Below are positions 25,501-37,611 of a stretch of 64,000 nt of DNA, piece after piece. Source of the stretch: Bryum argenteum (lineage: Eukaryota; Streptophyta; Bryopsida; Bryales; Bryaceae); the NCBI GenBank assembly GCA_037043015.1, contig CM073325.1:12255001-12319000 (forward strand). The letters are read 5' to 3'. A program made the translations under genes and the position numbers. The notes beneath the pieces are model-generated. The model worked only from the letters and a program-made list of their open reading frames with translations, had not been told where the DNA came from and did not search any database. Position 1 is the stretch's first letter. The number at the start of each line of letters is the position of its first letter.

Positions 25501-28190
25501 GATTAGGCGATATTGTCATTAATTTTTTACAAAACCCAATGATAAATAAGAATATCCAACTATCATGTGCTTCAATCATAATTGCCTTGTAAATCTGAAT
25601 AGCCAAAGGGCAAAAAACATTTACAAACAACGCCAGAAACAATCTTTTTCATTCAAATTCACGTATTACGATTAAGCGATATTGTCATTGGTTTTTCAAA
25701 ACGCAATGATATATTGAAATACCCAACTATTATGCGCTTCGATCATAGTTGCCTTATAAATCTGAATAGCCAAAAGGCAAAAAATATTTACAAACAACCC
25801 TAGAAACAATTTATTTTATTCAAATTCAAATTTCATAATTAGCCGATATTGTCATTAGTTTTTTTCAAAACGCAATGATATATAAGAAATCCCAACTATC
25901 ATGCGCTTTGATCATAGTTGCCTTGTAAATCTGAATACCCAAAAGGCAAAAAACATTTACAAACAACCCCGTAAAAAAAAAAAAAAAAAAATTCATTGAA
26001 ATTCAAGTTTCATGATTATGCAATATTCTCATTGATTTTTTCAAAACGCAATTATATATAAAAAGTTCTAATTATCAGGTGTTTCGATCATAGTTGCCTT
26101 GTAAATCTGAATAGCCAAAATGAAAAAAATATTTACAAACAATCTCGGAAACAATCTTTTTCATTCAAATACAAGTTTCATGATTAAGCGATTTTTTCAT
26201 TGGATTTTTCACAACACGCAATGATATAAAGGAATTTCCAACTATCATGCGCTTCGATTATAGTTGCGTTATAATCTGAATAGCTAAAGGACAAAAAGTA
26301 TTTACAAATAACCGCTAAGACAATTTTTTTCATTCAAATTCAAGTTTCATGATTCAGCGATATTGTCATTAATTTTTTCAAAACGCAATCATATATAAAA
26401 ATTCTCACTATCATGTGCTTCAATCATAATTGCCTTCTACATCTGAATAGCCAAAAGGCAAAAAATATTTACAAACAACCCCGGAAACAATCTTCTTCAT
26501 TCAAATTCAAGTTTCATTATTAAGCGATATTGTCATTGCTTTTCCCAGTACACAATGATATATGAGAATTCCCAACTATCATGCGCTTCGATCGTAGTTG
26601 CGTTGTAAATCTGAAGAGCCAAAAGGCAAAAAATATTTACAAACAATCCCGGAAACAATCTTTTTTATTGAAATTAAAGTTTCATGATTAGAGATATTGT
26701 CATTCGTTTTCTGTAGACAATGATATTTGGGAATTCCCAACCATCATGCGCTTCGATCATAGTTGTCTTGTAAATCTGAATAGCTTAAAGGCAAAAAATA
26801 TTTATAAACTACTCCGAAAATAATCTTCTTCATTCAAATTTAACTTTCATGATTAAGCGATATTGTCATTGAATTTTTATCAAAACGCAATGATATATGA
26901 GAATTTTTAACTATTTCGCGCTTCGATCATAGTTGTCTTGTAAATCTGAAGAGCCAAAAGGCAAAAAATATTTACAAACAATCCCGGAAACAATTTTTTT
27001 TATTCAAATTCAAATTTCATGATAAGGCAATATTGTCATTGTTTTTTCTCAAAACGCAAATATATATGAGAATTTTCAACTATCATGTGCTTCGATCATA
27101 GTTGCGCTGTAAATCTTAATAGTCAAAAGACAAAAAATATTTAAAAAGAACTCCGAAATCAATCATTTTCATTCAAATTCAAGTTTCATGATTGGGCGAT
27201 ACTATCATTAATTTTTCTCAAAACGCAAAGATATATGAGAATTCTCAACTATCATGTGCTTCGATCATAGTTGCACTGTAAATCTAGAGAGCCAAAAGGC
27301 TAAAAATATTTTTAAACAACCCTGAAAACAATCTTTTTCATTCAACTTCAAGTTTCATGATTAGGCGATATTGTCATTGGTTTTTACAAACCGCAATGAT
27401 ATATACAAATTTCCAACTATCATGTCCTTCGATCATAGTTGCCTTCTAAATCTGAATAGCTAAAGGGAAAAAGTATTTACAAACAACCTCAGAATCAATC
27501 TTCTTCATTCATATTCAAGTTTCATAATTAAGCGATATTGTCATTGGTTTTTTTATCAAAACAGAATTATATATGAGAATTTCTAACTATCATGCGCTTC
27601 GATCATAGTTGCCTTGTAAATCTGAATACCCAAAAGGCATAAATTATTTACAAACAACCCCAGAAACAATCTTTTTAATTCAAATTCAAGTTTCATGATT
27701 AAGCGATTTTGTCATTGTTTTTCCCAGTACGCAATGATATATAGGAATTCCCAACTATCATGCGCTTCGATCATAGTTGCCTTATAAATCTGAATAGCCA
27801 AAAGGCAAAAAATATTTACAAACAACCCCTAAAACAATGTTTTTCATTTAAATTCAAGTTTCATGATTAGGCGATATTGTGATTGATTTTTTTCAAAACG
27901 CAATGATATATAAAAATTTCCAACTATCATCTGCTTCGATTATATTTGCCTTGTAAATCTGAATAGCCAGAAGGCAAAAAATATTTACAAACAACCCTAG
28001 AAATAATATTTTTCATTCAAATTCAAGTTTCATGATTAGGCGATATTGTCATTGGTTTTTTTTCAAAACGCAATGATATATGAAAATTCTCAACTATCAT
28101 GCGATTCGATCATAGTTGCCTTGTAAATCTGAAGAGCCAAAAGGCAAAAAAATATTTACAAACAATTTCAGTAACAAAATCTCTTTCATA
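22535..28190. repeat. Satellite array, ~169-bp unit, about 33 copies
   Basis: Head-to-tail AT-rich repeats with one orientation throughout. Every unit has, in order, CATTCAAATTCAAGTTTCAT, GCGATATTGTCATTG, AAAACGCAATGATATATA, CCAACTATCATGCGCTTCGA, TAGTTGCCTTGTAAATCTGA and AAAAAATATTTACAAACAAC. Spacing of the AACGCAA word between successive early units is 169, 174, 167, 169 and 171 bp. Copies differ by roughly 10-15% and a few are truncated, for example one of about 80 bp near 23.6 kb. No open frame persists. The unit length is nucleosome-sized, as in many plant centromeric or subtelomeric satellites, but the sequence alone does not show location or function. Confidence 0.95.
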
Positions 28191-28511
28191 TAAAAGTAAA
28201 ATTTCATATCTATTTTCTACTCAATCAAAAAGAACAAACAAAGTGGATGTATACAGTTCGAGACTGTAATAACTTGTCAATACCGCAGCCACATGTATAT
28301 AATTACGTGAACTCTTAAAGCAGAAGTTTCAACAATAAGAAAGCAGTAAGATCTTCATAACTTCATACCTGTCATTAAAAGCAAGTCATTCTTGTAAATC
28401 CACTATTACCTGCTTCAACCCTTCACACATAAACACCAATTAGTACTTGCTTCACAAAACTTTAATAAAGTAAATTCAAGTAAATTAGGAAATCAAGTAA
28501 ATCCTAAAAAC

Positions 28512-28765
28512 TAGGGCCGTCGGCTCGTCAGTGGTCCAGGGTGTTGTTTCAAGTGTTCCACGACGATACTGTACCAATCAACGAAGACTTCATCAAGACC
28601 AGCTTCCTTATGGCAAAAATCAGGATTAAAGAACGAGTAAATAATATATAAGAAATAGAACGAGAGCTGATGGAAACCAACAAACTACTTAAAATGTGGC
28701 ATAGACACATACCTGGTAAAGACACAAATGGTTGTGCCGGAGTAACGCCGACAAAAGCAGAATCA
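28512..28765. repeat. Direct duplication, copy 1 (partner 29744-29996)
   Basis: About 250 bp shared with 29744-29996 in the same orientation. Both copies contain GGTCCAGGGTGTTGT, TCTTCATCAAGACCAG and TACTTAAAATGTGGCA, and a minus-strand splice donor context CAGGTATGTGTC. The unit covers one intron and parts of both flanking exons of the phospholipase relic, so it is an intragenic segmental duplication. Identity is about 80% by eye. Confidence 0.85.
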
Positions 28766-29743
28766 CTCATTACATCATTAACAGTCAAATGAAGAGATGA
28801 GTGTTCGGCGAAATACATAAGCACCGACCTCCTGAACATCTGCCAGACCTGCCAAGCGCTTCACTTAGGGTGTAAGAGTCTGATACTTAACAATGAGCTC
28901 CTGCCGAGTGTCATTACACATACGCAGCTGTAATGATGCACTAAGTGCACTTCGTGATCACCAAACATGATTCATTAAGGTAAAAATACGAAAACCGTCC
29001 GAATAAGGCAATTTGTTTTAAGAGACGGGTTGAACATTACTGGGAATTCTAATGTAGGAGGCGAAGATTTTTTGATGAAGCAAAGTGGTTTCTTAATTAC
29101 TGTCTAGTAGGTAGATTCCTACAGTAATTTTTAGTAATTTTCAACAATGAACCGAGGCTTACACTCTTTTTAATCTAGATTCAGAATTGTACTATCAAAA
29201 CTCAGGAGTGCTACAAAAATAGCAGATTTCGACATGAAATGTATGAAGATTGTATGAAGAAATGTATGAAATGTATGAAAAAGCTTCGGATGCAGCATGG
29301 AAACAAGAAAAGTGCATGTTCTTGATACATATTGAAAGCAACGCATGCAAAGTCACAAAGGAAGAGAGATGGTTTTTTGGAGTCTTCAGAGGTCGGTGCC
29401 TATGTATTTCACCGACGTCTAAAGATAAAACTTTATGTGAAGTTAATCGACGATACCATTGGATGAATAATGGGGGTACGCGTTCAAGCAGCTACCGAGA
29501 AGGATATTGTTTGCAGGGGCCTAAAGACTTGAGCTATAGTACTAATATGAATATTACTGGAAATGCACTGATATATGAGCCACCGTAAGAAGTAGCATCG
29601 AAATTCCCAATACATTCTCCTAAAATGAAAATGTGACAAACATTTTCCCAAGAGTGAGCCTCTACATCCCGCTCGTGAAGATCGGTCTTTATCAAGCCAA
29701 AGATCTTCTTCTTGTGGAACTCGTGCAATAGCGTTACAATGGC

Positions 29744-29996
29744 CCCTAAACCGCCGGCCCGTCGTTGGTCCAGGGTGTTGTCTCAGGTGTTCCAGGAGGA
29801 TACTGTACCACCAAGTCTTCATCAAGACCAGATCCCACATGACAAAGATCACGATAAAAGAACCAATAAATGATTTAGAAAGCAATAGAACAGGAACTGA
29901 AGGATACCAACAAATTACTTAAAATGTGGCAACGACACATACCTGCTAGTTGCGACACACAAATGGTTGTGCGGTTGTGCTGGAGTAACAGTGACA
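29744..29996. repeat. Direct duplication, copy 2 (partner 28512-28765)
   Basis: Second copy of the intron-plus-exon unit described at 28512. It retains more of the upstream exon and lies closer to the catalytic exon at 30.4 kb, so it is more likely the original position. Confidence 0.85.
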
Positions 29997-30560
29997 AGAG
30001 CAGAAGCAACAAAAACTTTTGGGACTCCCTTCACAACAGAATCAATTAGAAGATCCCCTCCTCATCTGCACATGTCGCTTACAACAAATGCTCAAATTGC
30101 TCCGCATTGTGCTGGTTGTCAAGACCCACGACAGTGTCCAATAAATGTCCGACCAATCACGTCTTGAAAAAAAAAAAAATCGAACATCAAAAAATCAGTC
30201 GCAACCTCACTGAATAATTAACTGACTGAAGAGAAATCTAGAACCATACGACCACTCACCTAAATATTTGTATATATCTTCGCCCTTACGGGTCCGGTGT
30301 TCTTCTTCTTCTTCTTCTTATATATCTTCACATTGATCAAGGTCCATAAGCTTGATGCCTTAAGCTACAGTAAGCAAACTACCGGTAGATGTTCCACAGA
30401 TGAGATCGAACATCTCATGAATGCATCGACCTGGCCCATGCTCGATATTTCAGAGCATCTGTAAGTTGCCATTACCCTCATACCCCCACCGTCCATAGAT
30501 AATATGCACAGCCCGCGTTTAGAGACCGGCCGACCACGTACTGCCCGCCGCAAATATTCA

Positions 30561-32337
30561 TTTTCACCTGAAGGAAAATGAAGAGAGCGTGTTGTAAGTA
30601 CAAACCTCTTGAAGATCCCTGCAGTATAGTGAGTCCTTCATAACAAGATTTGACTCCAACAGGATAGTAATTGATCCATTCTACATCGAGATACGTAATG
30701 AAAACAAAACACCCTAAACCCTTCAATACCCGACACATTCTAATTTCAACACTTATATGGCCGAGGAGCCTGTAAGTACATGACACGATGAGAACGACGA
30801 CGCTGATCTACAAGTTTGTGTACACCCTGTATCTAAAATGGCCAACACTCGGGCAACATATTAATAAAAGAATTGCAAATGAATAAACAAAAATATCTCA
30901 TTAAAAAACGCGACTATGTTGTCTTTATTAGTCGCCGCTAGATATTTGTGAAAAGCTGTTAATCGCAGACTTTTCACCTTTAACTTAGAAGCATTTGTCA
31001 TTGCCGTCCAAACTCTAGGGGTTGTTCTTTTATTCACAAGTGTATTCTCCCGATACTTAGCAACATCTTCATCAGTAACTGCAGAAATCTTTCTGCAATA
31101 GTATATGACTTATATTGTTAAAAAATGAAAAAATACAACTATGGTCGTGAAAGAAAGGGGAAATTGATGAAAAATTGTACCTTGTAAATAAATGCAACAA
31201 AAATATTAATGGTCAATATAACCTGTTAAATTTTTTTAATTTTTAACAAATGACGTACTCTTATTTTGAAATGAGGTGATTAAACTCCTCTAGCATTAAA
31301 TTACCAAATGTACGAATACATTGTGGTCTGAATAATAAGTGGGCCCTTACATAATTGTATTCCGTGGACCTTCACAAAAAATACAAAAAATTATTAAACG
31401 AAACCACATAAGTAGAATCTTAATTGTATTTATAATATATAGACAAATACAAAATCATATCAATTGATATCGCCCATGGCGTTAAGAGAAATGCCACTTT
31501 GTTTCCGAGCATCTCAAACGATGCAATCAACACTGATATGCCATGCACAATCGCCTCCTTCATGTTTGTTCATGTGGCAAAACCATACAGACAGCCGATG
31601 GTTTCACTGATACACAAAAAAAATTTGTTGGTGCAAACTTTAAAATCTTCATCTGCAGCTAGAAAATTTTCAAACAAATCATTAGCAGCTTTCCAATAGC
31701 TACTCAAAGATGCACAAATTTCTTCTATAAGCGCCAATTCGACATCCTCACCATTGTATATAGATATATAGAGGACTCGATCTCCATTTCAATATCTCAT
31801 AACAAAATCGTTGCACGTTACTTTGTTAATAGGACGTACAAGGGGAAAACACCGCTAACGGCATAGTGAAATAACGAACTGTAATTTTGATGAAGGCTTA
31901 ATTCGCAACCAATTTATTACATTGATCAAATCCACCTCCTGCACATTACAGAGGTCGATCTTACTCACATAAGATCATCTTCTGTGTCTGGGCAGTCGGG
32001 TATATGAAGGGTTGGACCTCCATTTTAACAAAAACACACAGGTCTACACGCAATTTAAGTTTAAATTGAATCATTGCAAAATCAAAATATATAATGCATA
32101 AAATTATATGTATGATAGATTGCAAACAATACATAGGATTCCAGACATACAATCAAATAAATATAAATAATTGCTTAGTTTTTTTGAATCTAATCTAGAT
32201 GATCTACGAGGTTGAGCTTTAACAATATTGTAAGTATCCAAATAAGCTATTCTTTTATTTTCATTCAAAGTTATCATGTAAGCCATACGCTTATTGTTTT
32301 TAAATAAAGCGGACACATGCGTGCGGGTCGTCGAACG
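30561..32337. other. Region with unrecognised minus-strand coding relics
   Basis: Two stretches read like exons on the minus strand. 30897-31092 follows an acceptor ATTGCAG and gives about 65 codons (KISAVTDEDVAKYRENT, then TPRVWTAM). This is loosely reminiscent of the N-terminal segment of crypton-type recombinase relatives, which I cannot confirm. 31472-31757 gives about 95 codons (ELALIEEICASLSSYWKAA, ENFLAADEDFK) with one TGA. I do not recognise either, and they may belong to one dead gene. The remainder is AT-rich with nothing visible. Confidence 0.35.
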
Positions 32338-32339
32338 TA

Positions 32340-33966
32340 CAGTGTGTGGCAAAACCGAGTCAAACTCTTGAAATTCGTAATTTGATTAGCAATGTGGAAA
32401 ACTTGGCAATAGATTTTAGAATGTGTAAATTGTGCAATATAGCAATTTGAATGGGCTACAATTTGATGGAGAAGAAGTTCCTTCTTACATTGAAATGTAC
32501 AAGAAAATTACATTTAAAGGAAACTATGTTCCTTGACTCACTTTTGCATCCACTATCAAAAAGCAACTCAATATTTTGTCCACTTGCCTTTAGCGGCTAA
32601 AACTGCTTGGATCCGCCTTGGCATGCTTTCATACAACCTCCTACACTCCTCTATTGCTAAAGAAGCCCAACACTCCTCAATACGCTCCCACAATTCTAAA
32701 ATTCATGTTGGAGCCCTTTCATCTTTAGTTAAGACGACGTTTGATCCAAATTAAAAGATGCTCAATTGGATTCAAGTCAGGAGATTATGCAGGCCACTTA
32801 AGAACATCAAAATTTTGTAATCTCAACCATTGGCGAACACTTCTTGCTGTTTGTTTGGGATCATTGTCATGCTAAAAAATCAAATTTGAAGGATCAAGAT
32901 CATATGCACAGATGGTATACAATAAATCTCTTTGCAAGATTTCTTTATATTGATGTTGATCCATTCTTCCTTCGATTCTACATAACATACCAGGGCCATG
33001 GAATGTCATGCAACCCCATACCATCACTGAACCACCGCCAAACTTCACAGTCTCTTGCACTTGTCTTGAATCACAAGATTGTTCATTGCGAATCCAACAC
33101 CAACTACGACCATCCGAAAGAAAATCGATTTACCTTGGTCTCATCGGAAAAAGATGACATGCTTCCAAATCACCAACGGTCCAATGTTGATGGCGCCTAG
33201 CAAATTCAAGTCGATCCTTAATGTGTTTCTCGGTTCAATTTTGGTTTCTTCGCTTCACTTTTGATCTCAAGCCTCGCCGCACGTAAAGTCCTTCGAATCA
33301 GACAAGACTCACAAGAACATGGCATTCCTTGCGTACATGTTGGGCAACTTGTGTAGCACTTTCAAAACCTCCGATGTGACACAAAGACGAACACATGCTC
33401 TCTTCTGTGCATCACCTAGCACTTGTGGTCTACCACCACTACTAGCTGACAAATTACATAATATCTTCTTTCTAAGTCTTGCAACATGGCTCTGAGACAC
33501 CTGCAACTCATGTGCTACATCTCTTGTAGTCCTACCAGCTTGCAACATCACCAAAATGGAGTTATCAAGGTCTTTTCGAGCACTACCACAAAGCTCATCT
33601 AAGTGCCCCATGGTCTGTCCTCACACTCTGCTTACAATGTGCACTAAGTTGACATGGAGTATGTCAAGATAGACACTCCTTGTGCCCATGCCAATCTGGT
33701 CATAAAAGTCTTCCATCCATTTTTTACCACTTCATTGCATTTATTATGGCATGCCATGCAAAACTGAGTCAAACCAAGTGTATGTGTTGGAAGACATGTA
33801 TCTCCTTATAACTTTTTTATATGTCACCATGGATGCTATGTCAACTAATACACTCCATATTATATGTCCTCCATGTTAAAAATGGTCATTTCATTTATTG
33901 AGTTGTTAGGAATTGACGGCCAAATAATCTCTTTCAACAAGGTTGACTCAGTTTTGCCACACATTG
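32340..33966 (-). mobile_element. Tc1-type (DD34E) DNA transposon, full length but inactive
   Basis: Termini are inverted repeats CA(G/A)TGTGTGGCAAAAC, continuing (C/T)GAGTCAA, and both ends are flanked by TA (32338-32339 and 33967-33968), the Tc1/mariner target duplication; length is 1,627 bp. On the minus strand the transposase starts near 33611 with a paired-type HTH (RTTRDVAHELQVSQSHVARL). The catalytic stretch follows: FSDETK (first Asp), KFGGGSVMVWGCMTFHG, HDNDPKQTA (second Asp) and SPDLNPIEHLL (Glu), with exactly 34 residues between second Asp and Glu. The frame is broken by stops that look like transitions (Gln to TAG or TAA before HDND and SPDLN) and by frameshifts. A second TIR-like word (GCAAAACTGAGTCAAACC) sits about 200 bp inside the right end. 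DD34E Tc1 elements are common in fungi and animals and uncommon in plants. Confidence 0.93.
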
Positions 33967-33968
33967 TA

Positions 33969-34233
33969 TGTTGTAGGGTCATCTTTGCGTTTGATTAAAG
34001 CAGGTGTGAGAAGTGCAAGAATAAAGCGAATTACCTCTTGTACACAAACTTTCCCAACATTATATTCATGTCCATAACATAAGAATGATTGGTACTAGAA
34101 ATAAGAATGATCAAATCATAAGAAGAGACTTTCATCAACAAAAGGCTCTACGACATATAAAATAAAATTGACACGAACCTTATAAAATAAGAACTCATCA
34201 AAAATCAAATTAGACCAAAACTTATATGGAATA
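33969..34233. other. Short AT-rich spacer
   Basis: Sequence between the Tc1 element and the next TIR element. It includes TTTCATCAACAAAAGGCTCTA near 34131, which recurs just outside the right end of the 34.2-35.3 kb element, suggesting a local duplication around that insertion. Confidence 0.4.
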
Positions 34234-34495
34234 CCGTAGCCTACTAGCAGCTTTGTTCATAAATAATTAGAAAAACAGAAGTCGAATTTTTTTGGAAATT
34301 ACACTTGCAGGCTGCCGAAACAAAGACATATCACAATATAAGAATTCCGAAATATTCAAAATAAAGGAGCAGCCATCCATCTTTAAATGAAGGACCAGCC
34401 ACCAGTCTTCGTGAAAGTGGTATTCTTCATACCCCTCCAAATACCTTACCTATGATGTTGTAACTCTCTGAAACCCTAAAAATTCTATATACTGT

Positions 34496-34626
34496 CACCC
34501 AATACTGCTCCTGATACTGCTCTCAATACTACTCCCAATACTGCTCTCAATACTGCTCCCAATACTGCTCCCAATACTGCTTCCAATACTGCTCCCAATA
34601 CTGCTCTCAATACTGCTCCCAACACT
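34496..34626. repeat. 12-bp minisatellite, about 10 copies
   Basis: Unit CAATACTGCTCC with C/T variation at the second-last base, repeated head to tail. It generates artificial repetitive open frames on the minus strand (VLGAVLRA and SSIGSSIE types), which are not genes. Confidence 0.9.
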
Positions 34627-34920
34627 AACACGGAAATCTCCACACTTAAGTTTAACACCTTTACATACAAATCCATTCATAATGTCATTGAAAACAAATG
34701 ATAGTGATACAAACATTTCCTGCCTTGGCAGTGCTACCTGGTCCTTCCAGGTACCATGAACTGACCTAAGCAGTAGTTCCTGTCACTATCCAACACTCCA
34801 CACACACACCCCACACACGCTCCTAGCTCCAACATCAGAGAGAGAGAGAGCTCCCAAAAACTCCCTCCAAACCCTGGCCGCCAAACCCTAATTTCCAACC
34901 CTAGCCACCTTCATCCATCC

Positions 34921-34990
34921 ACAGGATTTCATCCCACAACAGGATTTCATCCCAGAACAGGATTTCATCCCAGGACAGGATTTCATCCAT
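34921..34990. repeat. 18-bp tandem repeat, 4 copies
   Basis: Unit ACAGGATTTCATCCCA plus two variable bases, four near-identical copies, inside the TIR element. Confidence 0.9.
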
Positions 34991-35643
34991 GGACTCTAAA
35001 GTCTAGTGGTCTTAATAGGCTACTAGCAGATTTACTCTTTTACTGGCTAGGTAAATCCCCGGTTAACAGTCTTTAATGCATACTGTAAAAAAACGCCCAT
35101 GAAAAATGAATAGTAATCTGGATGAAAATCGAACTTATGAATATTTATTTTCCGAAAAAATCGATTTAAAAAAAATTCATTTAGGAGGTGTCCAACACCA
35201 TTTTTTCAAAATAATTAAATATTCGACGGAGCATGGTCGAAGCTGCTAGTAGGCTACGGTAGCCTTTCATTGACAAAAGGCTCTACAATAGGATATTTAA
35301 CCAACCCAATCACTTACACATTACTCTACCTCAAATAAAATTGTCACAAAAACATACAGAAAATATTGCATTTTGTCAACAAAAGCCTATATGCATAAGA
35401 ATCAAAGAATGTTAATGTTACAAAATTTTACAGCTAAATGGAATAAATTTATATCACATAAAAAGAATAAAAAATTAAAAAAAATAAAAAATAAATAAAT
35501 GTGTATGGATGCTTCAAAATGCCTAAAAATGCAAATACAAAAAGAAAACACAAAAATTAAATACAGTAATAAAAAAATTAAGAAAAAAAAAGAAAGTAAA
35601 AAGAAAAACAAACCAAAAAATATAAAATATAAAAAATAATTAA

Positions 35644-36478
35644 AGCATATAAAATATATAAAATATATAAAATATATAAAATATATAAAATATATAAAAT
35701 ATATAAAATATATAAAATATATAAAATATATAAAATATATAAAATATATAAAATATATAAAATATATAAAATATATAAAATATATAAAATATATAAAATA
35801 TATAAAATATATAAAATATATAAAATATATAAAATATATAAAATATATAAAATATATAAAATATATAAAATATATAAAATATATAAAATATATAAAATAT
35901 ATAAAATATATCAAATATATCAAATATATAAAATATATCAAATATATCAAATATATCAAATATATCAAATATATCAAATATATCAAATATATCAAATATA
36001 TCAAATATATCAAATATATCAAATATATCAAATATATCAAATATATAAAATATATAAAATATATAAAATATATAAAATATATAAAATATATCAAATATAT
36101 CAAATATATCAAATATATCAAATATATCAAATATATCAAATATATCAAATATATATAAAATATATAAAATATATAAAATATATAAAATATATAAAATATA
36201 TAAAATATATAAAATATATAAAATATATAAAATATATAAAATATATAAAATATATAAAATATATCAAATATATCAAATATATCAAATATATCAAATATAT
36301 AAAATATATCAAATATATAAAATATATCAAATATATAAAACATATAAAATATATAAAACATGTAAAATATATAAAACATGTAAAATATATAAAACATATA
36401 AAATATATAAAACATATAAAACATATAAAACATATAAAATATATAAAACATATAAAATATATAAAATATATAAAACAT
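35644..36478. repeat. 9-bp minisatellite (AAATATATA)n, about 93 copies
   Basis: A continuous 9-bp AT array. Blocks of the plain unit alternate with blocks of a one-base variant (AAATATATC), and near the right end a different variant (AAACATATA) appears. Variants are clustered in runs, not randomly scattered, which suggests expansion in blocks. Because 9 is a multiple of 3, the array is open in several frames; the resulting Tyr-Phe-Ile polymer is not a protein. Confidence 0.95.
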
Positions 36479-37611
36479 TATAGTATAAAATATATATGTA
36501 AATTACTAAACCTTTGAGCCGCCAAGTGGCCATTCCCAACTCTAATATGAAAATTAACTCTATTGAGAAAGTATGGTTGGTGGATGGGGTTTCGGAAGTG
36601 CTTAGGAAGGTAGATAGGTACATAAGTGCGTTAGTGGAATATCTTCTAGTTAAGCCAATTCTTTTTAATTTATTTTTTAATTCAATAGAATACAAGAATA
36701 TAATACATGAGCATTTGTAAAATACTAATATAATAATTTGCTTTGACTTTCCAATGCAAGTAATAATCACAAACTATACAATGGTCATATTACATTTCAA
36801 TAAAATAAAATCTCAATCCATAAACAAAATGTAACATATTTTTCTATGTGCTAAGCCAACTTTAAATATCAAAACTTTAAATTTTTCGAAAACTTTGATT
36901 ATTTATTTAACCCTTAATAAATAAAATCTCTTCAACCTTTGTGTGTGACAAATGAGCTCTCTTATTGTAACGTAATAACTTCGTTAATGTTGCTTCGTTA
37001 GTCTTGATCTGATCATCCTTATTTACCTCGTCATTACCCGACTCTTCCATGTCGTACTCTTGGGCGCATATAATTCCGCCAGCTGCCTTCACAGAAGTAA
37101 ATGTGCAGTACAAAATATGCAATTTTTTAAATAATTTTCATAAAGCTATTACTTCTTTGAAAACAATCACATCACTAAGTGATCCACTTGATATACACAT
37201 GATCTAAGAACACATTGCCAATATGACTTCGCAATCTATTGAATAAGAAGATTATTTACCGTAGCTGTGGACCCGCCTGCCGTCTCATCATCGGAATCAC
37301 TCTCTCTACAAAGCTCTGTGGGGCATGTTCAATTTTTGATCTCATGATTGTTGACAATCTTTTAAACGACACTCCCTTCTCCTCCTCTGACCAAACTCCA
37401 AATGACTACAATATGGCCTCTATCGACTTTTAGCGATTAAAAAGTAGATAAAAACATATTTTACGCAATGTCACGATTTAAATGATAGATTCAAATATTT
37501 GTTAGAAAGCTTATCACGATCCAAATAGCCAGAAGGAACTACCAGTGAGCAAGGCCCTACAGTACCCTGCATGAATCATACACTACATGTTACATTTTTG
37601 TAAATGGTGAT
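36479..37611. other. AT-rich region with a possible acidic exon relic (minus strand)
   Basis: At 36907-37122 (-) a frame reads GIICAQEYDMEESGNDEV and ends in TKLLRYNKRAHLSHTKVEEI...KG, with another acidic piece (ESDSDDETAGGST) near 37260-37310. The basic, leucine-bearing ending vaguely recalls transposase C-termini, but I cannot assign it. Nothing else is recognised. Confidence 0.3.

Larger units (their letters stand above)
28512..30560 (-). pseudogene. Relic of a plant patatin-like phospholipase (PLA I / PNPLA type)
   Basis: Decayed minus-strand exons of a patatin-domain lipid acyl hydrolase. At 30360-30556 lies RGLCILSMDGGGMR, the DGGG oxyanion loop, followed after a one-base frame change by IHEMFDLICGTSTG, the GXSXG nucleophile elbow. 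At 29955-30090 lies GDLLIDSVVKGVPKVFVASA, then TVTPAQP. At 29744-29835 lies YPPGTPE and at 28512-28839 a second divergent copy of the last two blocks (VTPAQPF). These words occur in this order in plant phospholipase A I proteins, which also carry LRR and ARM regions not seen here. Stops, the frame change and the duplicated exon pair show it is not functional. It may be a fragment of a gene whose intact copy is elsewhere. Confidence 0.8.
34234..35259. mobile_element. Non-autonomous TIR element, ~1.03 kb
   Basis: The ends are inverted copies of TACCGTAGCCTACTAGCAGC (starting 34232; complement ending 35261), and the outer TA on each side fits a TA target duplication. A third degenerate copy (GGCTACTAGCAG) lies at about 35024. 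There is no transposase-like frame. The interior holds two short tandem arrays and a pyrimidine-rich stretch. Family is unknown; a Tc1/mariner-class MITE derivative is possible. Confidence 0.6.

Noticed and set aside
22535-28190. CRISPR-like or protein-repeat array
   Set aside because: Units are contiguous and ~169 bp without unique spacers, and no frame stays open; it is a satellite.
34485-34716. Two overlapping repetitive minus-strand frames
   Set aside because: Translation of the 12-bp minisatellite.
35402-36478. 358-codon minus-strand open frame of Tyr-Phe-Ile repeats
   Set aside because: Produced by the 9-bp AT minisatellite, whose length is a multiple of three; not a protein.
36907-37122. 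hAT-transposase-like C-terminus on the minus strand
   Set aside because: Resemblance limited to a basic, hydrophobic ending; no catalytic or dimerisation words and no terminal repeats.
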